Source of the DNA: Symsagittifera roscoffensis
Lineage: Eukaryota > Xenacoelomorpha > Acoela > Convolutidae
Direction of reading: 5' to 3'
Length of the DNA stretch: 64,000 nt
Assembly (NCBI RefSeq): GCF_963678635.1
Contig: NC_087066.1
Coordinates: 11,950,517 to 12,014,516, forward strand
Under the pieces are notes generated by a model, which did no database searches, was not told the DNA's origin, and worked only from the letters and a program-made list of their open reading frames with translations. Shown piece after piece: positions 45,150 through 54,499 of this stretch (positions are counted from its first letter, which is position 1; each line of letters opens with the position of its first letter). Position numbers and translations under genes: made by a program.

Positions 45150-46170
45150 ATTCAGAAAAAAAACTATTTCATTTTTCTAAACAATTCAACCTAGTTTATT
45201 GATGGAAAAGTGTCTCATGATCAATGATAGTATTTTTGATTGTGATTTTCTAGCAATTTTGTCCAATTTTGTCCTCAACAGGTTGTGAAATTTAGCTACA
45301 TTTGCTAATTGTGGATTCGACAAGCATATTATGGGCTGGCTTTTTGTAGGTTACTCATTATTTGCTTGGAGATTTCGAAAAAACTTTTGTAAATATAGTT
45401 GCGGCTAAACTTTGGCTCGTTAGAGGCTTTTTTTGGTTTTAGGCTTTTTTCCAGATTGCAAAAACGCACCAAACCTACAAAAATAACAACTTGGCATCGT
45501 TGTGCTAAACGAAAATTATAGTGAGATTAAAAAATCCTTATGTACTGTTTGTACATAATTGTACAGTAGTTGGACATAGACTTAAAATAATTTTCAACTT
45601 TTTTGGATAAGTTTTTAGTAATTGGCGCTAATAGTCGTTCTGTGAAAATAATATTACCCACTGATTTCCCGATAGTTAGTAGCTGTTTGGTTTCTGCGGC
45701 GTAGCCGAGAGCAATAACGAAACTGAACACATATACTCATGTTTGAGTGTCGAGGAATGAAGTGAAGACAGTTAATTAAAACATAGATACTTTTCGAGAT
45801 TTTTTTCAGAAAAAAGCATTTTATGCTGAACCGCTCAAAAATGTTTCATCTCGGTTTGATATTTGAGTTTTTGTCGAACTTAATTTATTTTTGTTTTCGA
45901 GACAAAAATTCCTATTCTTCGAAAACTTAAGTAAATTGGCACCAAAATATTATTTAGTTTTGTTCAAAAGTGGATTTGGCCAGGGATTAAAAATTAACAT
46001 ACTAATCCAGCTGTCTCAACTTGATATAGGGCTATCAAACAAGGGTCAAAAACAGGAGTTCGCAATTAAAAGCGACTGAGGACGCTTAATTTTTCTCTTT
46101 GAATCTCTCTTTTTTCACTGTCCGCTGGCTTTTTTACTTAACAACGAATGTAATTTTTAAAAGTTATTTG
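45150..46170. other. Stretch with two ORFs of uncertain status
   Basis: A minus-strand frame (45,527-45,730; ALGYAAETKQLLTIG) and a plus-strand frame (45,891-46,079; APKYYLVLFKSGFGQG) have coding-like composition but no ATG, domain or clear splice sites. Otherwise AT-rich DNA. Confidence 0.35.
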
Positions 46171-46178
46171 GTTCATGG

Positions 46179-46437
46179 GGTCTTATGCGTTAAACGGCCT
46201 GAAAATCAAAATTGAAGCAAAATGAAAACTAAAACTGAAACTGATCCTGATTGGCTAATATTAACCAATCAAATTCGAGCAACTAGGTCAGCCATTTCGA
46301 TTGATACTGAGATTAATCCTGATTGGCTCGTATAAAATGTATCAATTGAAGTAAATGTATGTTGATTACGTGCTTTCAATTTGAAATAAAATTTCTGACT
46401 ATTTTACTAATTTTGGGCCGTTTAACGCATAAGACCC
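46179..46437. mobile_element. 259-bp MITE with perfect 22-bp ends and 8-bp duplication
   Basis: The ends are perfect inverted repeats of 22 bases, starting GGGTCTTATGCGTTAAACGG on both strands. The flanks GGTTCATG (46,171-46,178 and 46,438-46,445) are an 8-bp target duplication. Inside are short direct repeats around CTGATCCTGATTGGCT. hAT, P and Merlin elements make 8-bp duplications; the terminal GGG is closer to Merlin than to hAT (CAGGG), but the family is open. It looks young, given its perfect ends. Confidence 0.9.
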
Positions 46438-46774
46438 GGTTCATGTTTCAACGAATCAGAGTGCTAGTTCTATGATACTTTTCTTTGGGACTTGAGTGTT
46501 GGGAGGGAGGTGGAGGATTTAGCAGAATGGTACAGCAACTGAGAGTTCAGCAGAACATGCATAGGTGATTTTAGGAAAGACAGCATTTTGTTTAGAAAAA
46601 AATCAGTGGCCTTAAAATTAAGTGTCACTGGGTTGTTGATCACGCAACATGTACCAGCCCGGTTGCTTTATCTATTTTTGTTCTGATTTAGACCCATTCT
46701 CATCCGCAATTGGGCACTTTTTCTCCAAAGCGGGCTTTTGCAGATTTTCAATCTTTAAGGAGTTTTCGGATGTT

Positions 46775-47495
46775 TAAAGATTGCCATTTTGGCCAATTTA
46801 GCACAATTAACGCGCGACGTGTTGCGCGCTATTAACGCGTGAGCGGAGAGTTAATCCGTCTTAGAAATCGTTCCAAATTGGTTGAAAGAAGCTTGTTTGC
46901 CATAATTCATTTGTTACAAGGTGCGAAGTTTATTCTTTTGTACTTAATATGGCGTGTGGGGAGATAATTTTCATTAAAAATTTCAAACTTTAGAAAAAAA
47001 ATTTTGATTTAGTTTTATTTCATATAATTTTTGAATGTTATTATTGCTCCATAAACCTTAAAATGCAGTCGGAACATTCAGGGCTTTGCCCTGATACGAG
47101 CAGTCTTGTATTATTTTCGACCGCTCGTCTTACGTTTTGCTTCTTTAATGAACGAAGAGAGTAAACAAAACTGCTCGGATCAGGGCGAATCGCAGAATAT
47201 TCCGACTGTCTTTTAAGGTTTATGGAGCAGTAATAATATTAAAAAATTAATTGAAATAAATTAAAAAAATTTTTTTTTAATTTGAATTTTTTTATGAAAA
47301 TCATCCCCCCACACGCCATATAAAGTACAAAAGCATAGATTTCGTTCCTTGAAACAAACCAATTATGGCAAATAAGCTTCTTTCAACCAATTTGGAACGA
47401 TTTCTAAGACGGATTAAATCTCCGCTTACGCGTTAATAGCTCGAATTATATCGCGCGTTAATTGTCCCAAATTGGTCAAAATGGCAACCTTTAAA
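46775..47495. repeat. Foldback of two R1 modules
   Basis: The plus-strand module (about 46,775-47,107) and its reverse complement (about 47,168-47,495) form an inverted repeat with arms of about 330 bases and a 60-base loop. Shared blocks include TAAGACGGATTAAAT, TTCCAAATTGGTTGAAAGAAG and CATATAA...GGCGTGTGGGG. Outside the right arm the module continues to about 47,690 with CCCGAGCACAAATATTCCG and GTCGGAACAATAAGC. It could extrude a cruciform. Two head-to-head insertions are the likely origin. Confidence 0.8.
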
Positions 47496-47699
47496 CCCTC
47501 ATAACTTTACGAAAAATGATCACAGGTGAAATATCTTTTCAAATTTAAGCTCAAGACAACAATACCTTTTGAATGATATTAAAAAAATTTGTCGAAAATG
47601 GCTAGTTAAAAAGTCGAAATTTGTCTGAAGAAAAAAAACCCATCCCGAGCACAAATATTCCGTTACTTTTGTATCGAAAGTCGGAACAATAAGCGACTA

Positions 47700-48190
47700 A
47701 GTGAATGCCACAGAAAGTATAAACGATTTCATTAAAGCAAAAGCCTGAAAAATTTCGTATTACGAACATTTCTAAAAACCAATTGAATTAAATTAAAATC
47801 TGTAAGAATGAGAGGTACGACTCAAATAAAGTAGAAAATCCAATATATCAAACAATATCCAAGTTAAAAATGTAGTGTGGATGTCAGCATCTCATCAAAC
47901 TACGCGCGACTTAGTAGGAAAACCCAAAATATTCAAACCAAAACTGAGACAACTTTTCAAATTTTTGGTACGTCAAATCATGTCCACTAGGTTTTTATAT
48001 GAATTCATATTTAACACTTGGCGAACTTTCTTAGTTTTATCTTAAATTAGACACAACCGACGCCTTTTTTCTCTCCTCCCCACCCAACACACACCATTAA
48101 TGTTAGGTTTAGTTCAATATAAAACTTTTTGATTAGACAATCACATCCCATTTTTTAAAAATCAGAGTTATATAGTTGAAAACATTTCAG
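47700..48190. other. Short AT-rich stretch
   Basis: No gene or repeat is recognised apart from the CT-rich run TCTCTCCTCCCCACCCAACA at 48,068-48,090. Confidence 0.4.
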
Positions 48191-48193
48191 AAC

Positions 48194-48556
48194 ATGGAAG
48201 GCTCTCAAAAAAACTCAAAAACTGCTCAGTTGCTTTTGTGCTACATCATACCAATACCCTGAACAGTTGTGTCAGTCTTCGCGTGAAAAGTACCGAGGCT
48301 TACCCTTCAACTACTCCAAAAGTGAACGAGTATTTCCATCAATTCGTTTGATTGGCTGTATAATTTGTCGAGCAATCATTTCTTCGCGCATAAGATATCC
48401 CCCTTCAGTTCTCCCCCTACCAGGCTGACTTCAGTTTCAGTTCTAACTCGTATACAATCGCGACAGCCTGTTTACAGTGCATTACTTATAAATGAGACTG
48501 GAGCTTTTGTGATGACGGAGGGACCATATGAAAGAACAGAATCAACCATTTAGAAT
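48194..48556 (+). pseudogene. Frame-broken coding debris
   Basis: An ATG at 48,194 opens MEGSQKNSKTAQLLL. The coding-like reading then moves to the next frame (SLRVKSTEAYPSTTPKVNEY). It returns to the first frame for SSNHFFAHKISPF ... INETGAFVMTEGPYER and stops at 48,553. The amino-acid composition is coding-like in each piece and the pieces follow one another, which suggests one gene hit by two indels. No family is recognised. Confidence 0.3.
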
Positions 48557-49308
48557 AGTCAAAAACTTTTACAAGTTCCTTCTTGGTGGAACCAGGCTTT
48601 AGCAACAAACGGAAATCAATATAAGCCAAAGTTCTGCTAACATAAAACGTTACCAGTAGCATATTAATTGAATACTCAGATATGAGCAATAGATGGCATA
48701 ACAATAATTTAATCTAACAATTTCATAAAATTGACTCGTTTTTTATTTAAGCAGTTTTTTTCTAATTTTTATTAATTTTTCTTAATGTATTTTTATTTTT
48801 TAAATTTTTTTAGTGAAATTTATGGTATATTAAGATATAGTTTACCTTCACGCAGTTAAGTTGCTTTTACCTTACTTTTTTCTGTGAAGGACGAATCCAA
48901 TAAAATCTTTAAAAAGGAAGCTGAAGTATTCTTAGACTTGCATAATACGGCTTACTGCTCTGATAAAGTACTATCAGTTTTTCTGGAAAGGAATCATGTT
49001 CGCAAATTGTTCACATGGGGGAGTAGATTATCCACGTGGTCTTGTAATGGTTAATCTGATGTTGCTCAAGTTTCACGCATACCCACATCTGGTTTGATAG
49101 ATTTGTTATCGAACAAAAACACAGGAAAATTGTTTATATTCCCTTGTCTTGAAAGCGAAATGTGTTTTTTCATTGCTATTTGAGTTGCAGAAGTATATAT
49201 TTTTCATTCTCTTTTAAAAAAAATTTAAAATTTCATAACCTGTTGTTTAGGGAATTATAATCAGGCGAAAAAATCTAATTTGCAAATACCAAGAAAAAAT
49301 AACTCAAA

Positions 49309-49601
49309 ATGGACAGTTTATCCAGAAGATTTATTCGCAAGTCCAACCGTATGGATGATACCTGCTTGGATCACGGCGAGGGATTTTGTACAGTGGTTTG
49401 TGTTGAACAAGCGTGCAAGGATCTTAATCAAGGTCAGCCGGCTCCTTTGTGCCGTCTCAATTGTTAGACACTGCACTGACAGAATGCACATCAAACGATA
49501 ACACAATTTTGATTGAAGAAAGCAACAGTCTCACCAATAAAATCAGACTGTTACGCTCCCTTATGCCTCGATTGAATGCCTTAACCAACAGTGCTGAGTA
49601 G
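49309..49601 (+). pseudogene. B-box-like zinc finger family member 3, broken
   Basis: It starts at ATG 49,309. The first 52 codons keep the hallmark residues of the family: CLDHGEGF, VVCVEQAC, NQGQPAPLC. Then a frame loss near 49,455 turns the next zinc ligands into a TAG (49,465-49,467). The adjacent frame still shows HCTDRMH, matching the H-rich end of the finger. Further on, LIEESNSLTNKIRLL matches the coiled-coil tail of member 2, up to TAG 49,599-49,601. The middle of the protein is deleted relative to member 2. It is a pseudogene unless an unseen intron repairs it. Confidence 0.65.
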
Positions 49602-49879
49602 AAAGGTGAACATTGTTATCTGTCATGACAATCAAAACTAAGACCATGGATCATCGCAATGAGCATTTCAATTTAACATAGAACCACAAAATTTTTTGAA
49701 TGTAAAAAGTTGTATAAATTTTATTATTCTACGTGAAAACAATATGCATAATTATAACGTATAATTATGCCTAACGTATAATTATGCATAAAACCTACAA
49801 AGTGCGCAAAATTATGTCCAGAGCTTTACCAAATTGGTAATTTTAAAAGTCCAAATTTTTTGCATAAAAATGATGATCG

Positions 49880-50030
49880 GAGGTAAATTATCTTTTTATA
49901 AACAATTTCAAGGAGTCAATATCTTCAATGGGTATAAACTTTTTTTGTCAAAATGGCCAGAAATTGACTGAATAAAAAACCACTTAAAGCAGATATTCCA
50001 TTTTTTGAAAGTCGGAACAATAAGGAGATC
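49880..50030 (-). repeat. Partial R1 module
   Basis: Shares TTTTTTGAAAGTCGGAACAA and the neighbouring GCAGATATTCC with the outer part of the R1 foldback at 47,460-47,690, same orientation as its right arm. Diverged and truncated. Confidence 0.5.
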
Positions 50031-50384
50031 CATTTCTTAATGTGAAACAAATTTTGGTACAAAGGCAATTTCTAAACAATCACTATAATTTTTGGAGGTT
50101 TTAATCTGCGTAAGTTTTGTTCAGCTGCATGAGGTGCTCATTTTGAAAGAAGTTTTTTCCAACTTTGTTGAAAGAAGTTTATCCTTAGTTTTAACGTACT
50201 GTTTCATTAACAAAAGGGGCTAACAATAAACCACTTTCAAGGTAAAATTAGAGATCCAAATTTGCAAAAAAAAATTCATTGTATGAGTTCTGATAAAAAG
50301 CTGGACTTTTTTGTGGACAAAATTTTTATCTAACTTGAACCCAATTTGGGAAAAATTCTTTTAAAATTTCTAATTTTGTTTTTT

Positions 50385-50863
50385 GTTTCGACTTTCGATA
50401 CGAAAGTAACGGTACATTTGTGCTCGGGTTTTTTTTTTCGTCAGACAAACTTTGACTTTTTAACTAGCCTTTTTTAACGGAATTTTTAAATAATTCGAAA
50501 GGCATTGTTGTCGTGAGCTTGAATTTGCAAAAAATTATCTCACCTGTGATTTTTTTTCGTAAATTGAAGGAGGTCTGAATACTGCCGTTTTAGCCAATTT
50601 GGGACAGATAACGCGCGATATAATTGGGGCTATTAACGCGTAAGCAGAGATTTAATACGTCTTAGAATTCGTTCCAAAATCTAGGACATTGTACTTTATA
50701 TAGCATGTTGGGGGATGATTTTTTGCAAAAAATCTCAAAATTAAACAAAAAAATTCATTTATTTTTTTTATATTTAGTTTTCAAGATATTTCTGCTCCAT
50801 ACACCTCAAAAGGCAGTCGGAAAAATCAAAAATCGCCCTGAGACGAGCACTCTTCTCTTGTTT
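50385..50863 (+). repeat. R1 module, plus orientation
   Basis: It runs from TTCGACTTTCGATACGAAAG and the TTTGTGCTCGGG motif, through CGCGTAAGCAGAGATTTAAT, to CGCCCTGAGACGAGCACTCT. It covers the same span as the left module of the long R1 copies and lacks their coding part, so short forms of the family exist. Confidence 0.7.
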
Positions 50864-51095
50864 TACACTTTTATTGAAAATCATGAGTTTTTTGTCATCT
50901 TCGAAGTCAAAGAAAGCGGAGGTTTTGTTACTCTAAGCGTAGGTTTAACTGAAACAATTAAAAAAGGTCAAAATGTTCAATTTGAGTCCTTACAGATTCT
51001 TTTCAAAGTCTCGCTATTTAAAATGAAATCGATATATAGTCAATTACAATCCTGAACACAAGGGCGAGACATTATTAAAATATAATTTCAATATA

Positions 51096-51284
51096 ATGGA
51101 CAAATCAGAATCTAAACGAAATTCGGAATCAGTAATAGATTACACTGAAATTGTTATGAAAAAATCTATACAAAATGAAACTATTTTTCTGATTGCGGAT
51201 GCAACAACCCTAAAAAACTCAAACACAATTGAAGCTCTGAGATTAGATTCAAAAGGTTATCAGACTTTTTATCGAACATTTTAA
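51096..51284 (+). CDS. Small ORF, 62 residues, unknown
   Basis: It starts at ATG and reads MDKSESKRNSESVIDYTEI, then IFLIADATTLKN. The frame before it (to 51,055) also has a coding-like piece (ENHEFFVIFEVKESGGF). No domain is recognised. Both follow an R1 module, so they may belong to the sequence it inserted into. Confidence 0.2.
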   Translation: MDKSESKRNSESVIDYTEIVMKKSIQNETIFLIADATTLKNSNTIEALRLDSKGYQTFYRTF

Positions 51285-51584
51285 CCAAAAAATATATGCT
51301 TGGTTCAACCTTTTTGATCATCAAAACTAAAACAAATTTTGAAATATTTTTCTCAGAGAAGTATAACCGTTTGACAATTTTTTTTATTTAGTCGAGTTAC
51401 CTCGCCCGTACCGGAACCTAACCAGCCGGACCTGAAATACTTCATATCTAATCTATTTTTTGGTCAGAACTTTCTTCTTGAAATTTTAAATAAAGCAGGG
51501 ATTTTCTTTAAAATCTTTATTTCTCATCTTAATTCTGATCAGAAATTAACTAAATCTAGGCTGTTACTAGCTAGAAAAAAATCT

Positions 51585-51650
51585 CCTGGTGGGGCTCGAA
51601 CGCCAGACCTTCGTTTTTTGGCGTTTGCGCTAACCAGTATGCTAGAGTCG
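51585..51650 (-). repeat. tRNA-like segment 1 (SINE-type promoter)
   Basis: On the minus strand, TAGCATACTGG (51,634-51,644) matches the internal A box and GGCGTTCGAGCCCC (51,591-51,604) matches the B box of tRNA-type RNA polymerase III promoters, at a tRNA-like distance. The stems of a cloverleaf do not close properly, so it is a tRNA relic or SINE head rather than a working tRNA gene. Confidence 0.5.
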
Positions 51651-51964
51651 TTGATAACAATTGATAGTTGTAGCAAACTTGTTTTAACAAAGGTTAGTTT
51701 GCATTGTATTGCCACTGTTATTGTGTATACCCGATGCATGTTTATCTCGTTGCGGTTGAATTGTGAACTGATTTCTTGTTGCTTCTTTCCAGAAACTGTA
51801 TATTTCTAAACTAGAATGAATTAGATCTTTTCTGCACAGAAAATACAAAAAAAAATAGGAGCAGGCGCGAGGCCCAGTCAGGCTTCTTTGCTATTGGCTG
51901 TTTAAACATAACCAGTATCTTTAGTCTGCGACTTCGTGAAAAAATAAAACAATTATCTGCTCGG

Positions 51965-52035
51965 TTCACTGCGGGGTTCAAACACCAGACCTGTCGGTCA
52001 TGAGGCTACCGCTCTAACCAACTGCGTAACGTTGC
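51965..52035 (-). repeat. tRNA-like segment 2 (SINE-type promoter)
   Basis: The minus strand reads TACGCAGTTGGTTAGAGCGG (A box) and GGTGTTTGAACCCC (B box). The anticodon-arm region CGGT...ACCG pairs, but with an oversized loop, and acceptor and T stems do not form. It shares GGTCTGG(C/T)GTT with segment 1, about 380 bases away and in the same orientation. Confidence 0.5.
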
Positions 52036-52654
52036 CTGTTGCTTAGGCTAAAATCAAAAATTGATCAGAAACGATGTGAGAGGAGGATGCTGTACATGTG
52101 GCTGTCTGTGACATTTTCCGCTGCAGCCCTGCGGGGCTGCGGAAATTGCGGGAGTAAATTAGCTACTACATTTGGAATAACTTTTGAAGAACTAAAATTG
52201 TTCAGTAAAAAACAAACAAATAAACTTTTTTCTGATAGAGTGACTTCTCAGATACTTTGCTGCTCCTTGGCAGGTTGCCATTTCCAATTGCTAGCACTGA
52301 AAACAGAGTTTAATTGTTTAAAACGGGATGAAAAGAGACTCTAAATGCAAACTGTGGTTTATTAATCAATGTTTTTACCACTCCGTTAGGGTTGCTGGCT
52401 TTACACAGACCGTGTGTTACAAAAAAGAACAGAACAACTTTGAACTGTTTTGACACAGGGGCCTAAAAGTAACCAATGAGATCAATGAGGAAAAATTTTT
52501 TTTCTCTTATTCTTATCTACCATTCAAAATTTGTACCCAGGGCATTTAGTCTGTCAAATAAGGGATCACAGTGAAGACCGCATACCTTAAAAGATATGTC
52601 CTTTTAACTCTTACTTTATATATCAAATGAAAAAATTCGATCAAATTTTTTGTC

Positions 52655-52725
52655 TCCGATCAGGATTTGCACCTGGTTATCCGTCTTGTGGGACCAAATT
52701 ATATACGTTCTGCTATGGTAGGTGC
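52655..52725 (-). repeat. tRNA-like segment 3 (weak)
   Basis: The minus strand contains GGTGCAAATCC (B-box-like, 52,663-52,673) preceded by TAGCAGAACG (A-box-like). Stems are poor. It is in the same orientation as segments 1 and 2. Confidence 0.3.
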
Positions 52726-52739
52726 TAAAATAAAAATTT

Positions 52740-53280
52740 TAAATTTTTTCAAAAACTAATCCGTTTTCCATTTAATTCTGCACTTTTATCAGGTAAAAGT
52801 TGAGATTTCTCCCACGGAAGTGAATGGAAAAAGAATCGGAAAAAAATTGTCTGCTCTAATTCCCAAGCCAGTCCTAAAAACAGCGGTACGTTTGCGAGAT
52901 CGCAATTTTTTCTCCGTCAAATGCATAACGTCAAACGCTCGTGGCTGCTCGCTATGGTTTAGTGGAACTCGCGCGCTTGCGCGCGCTCGTTTGGAGGGAT
53001 GGTGCAAAAAACGCCAACCATCTACGCTAGATAATCTACAAAAAGTTTTATTTTATATCTAGAAAAACAGCTTCATTTGGGTGCAGGCAATTATCGATAC
53101 GATTGAAATTTGAAAACTTTTGGGTCCTAACAGTCGAATAGACTTTCACTCAGCTCAAGCCATGCGAAACTTGGTTGAACCATAGCACACTTTGGTGAAA
53201 TAAAATTGGGTGTACTTTAGGTAGCTCAAAATTTAGCAATTTTTGGTGTCGGGTCGTGAGAAACTGTCATTTTTGATCAA
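52740..53280. other. No gene recognised; CG-rich palindrome at 52,966
   Basis: An alternating CGCGCGCTTGCGCGCGC stretch at about 52,969-52,986 is unusually CG-rich for this window. The flanking frame (52,820-53,062) has arginine-rich readings on both strands, but no start, splice site or domain supports a gene. Confidence 0.3.
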
Positions 53281-54030
53281 TTGTGCCGAAAACTAAATCA
53301 ACTATATCGACCCGAGTATCTATCTAATGATCTCTCAATCCATTTAAAAAACGTTGACAAAATAGCTCACTCAATTACTCTAATTGTCTCAAAACAACTT
53401 CGACATCTGAAAAAACTTATACAAATGATACAAATAAGTAAAGAATATTTTCAATTAAAATCCAAATTAATTTTGTTTTTGAAAAAAGGGGGATTACGAG
53501 CAAGGAGTTAGTGGAAAGGTTCCTGGAAAAGCTGGAAGAAATTGCGTCGTTGCAAGTTAGCAATTCAGTGATTCTGAAAGCAGCTGGTAAAAAGATTATC
53601 GTGGAAAAACTCATAATAAACATAACCGAGACTTCTCACAAAATTTGCTAAAAACATAGTAAAATTATCATTAAAACTGAAATGTATCAAAATCATCGAT
53701 AAATCTGACACAACCAGAAAACAGTTTGAGTAGGAATGATCAGAACATGAGAGTTCAAGTGTCCATGGTAAGCATCGCAGTGCTTGAAACTTGCTAGCAA
53801 ATTTAAAACAACAAAATCCCGCGCAAGAAGATTTGCTAAAATCAAGCAAATTTGTGAAAGCGGAGCCAACCTACCTGTTGAAAAACACCTCACAGAAAGA
53901 GATTGAGAAGCAAAACAACCATCCGATTGAAAAATTAAGGTCTACCTCCCAACAGAATACTGAAGAACCCAAAAAAAACAAAAGGGATGCTAAATTTTGT
54001 AGACTTCAATTCATCTTGTCGGGTTAGTTT
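53281..54030 (+). pseudogene. Frame-broken charged/coiled-coil coding debris
   Basis: Successive frames read as one helical, lysine/glutamate/leucine-rich protein: IAHSITLIVSKQLRHLKKL, then KELVERFLEKLEEIASLQVS after a shift near 53,500, then FAKNIVKLSLKLKCIK, and NPAQEDLLKSSKFVKAEPTY to a stop at 54,027. At least three frame changes separate them. The last part is basic. It could be a decayed gag-like or other coiled-coil protein. No motif decides. Confidence 0.35.
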
Positions 54031-54499
54031 TCTTCACAGTAGCTTTCTTGATCAGATCACAAAAACGTTATCCACACCTCAGATTCACAAATCAATAGCA
54101 CAACAACAACAACGCCCAGATATTCAACGTGGAATTCGGTACCCGAGTTTGATTCTTTGTCCTCAACTGTCGTCTGATTACACCCCCTTTTCCAGCTGCC
54201 TAATCGGAAAAATCACGGCTAACTTTTCGGACCCGCCTTCATATTTCGCCGTCTGCCAGCGGCTGACCGTCAATATGAAAAAGAAACTACTACGTTATTT
54301 TCCATCGTGGCAGTTTTGAGTTTATGTCCGGGGTGGCTCACTCATAGAGTAATTTCAGATAAGGTACACCGTCGGTTCGGCATGCTATCTTATTTTCGGC
54401 TGGATAGATTCGGGCAACTTCTTAATCTAATACCAATTTCAATCTTACTCCTATATCTCCTTATCTCAATAGATCTAGTGTATACTGGTATTTGCGAAA

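Noticed and set aside
51965-52035. Functional tRNA gene
   Set aside because: The A and B boxes are good, but acceptor and T stems do not pair and the anticodon loop is the wrong size. A SINE or relic fits better.
52820-53062. Gene at the CG-rich palindrome
   Set aside because: Both strands are open because of the arginine-rich CG repeat. There is no ATG, splice site or domain.
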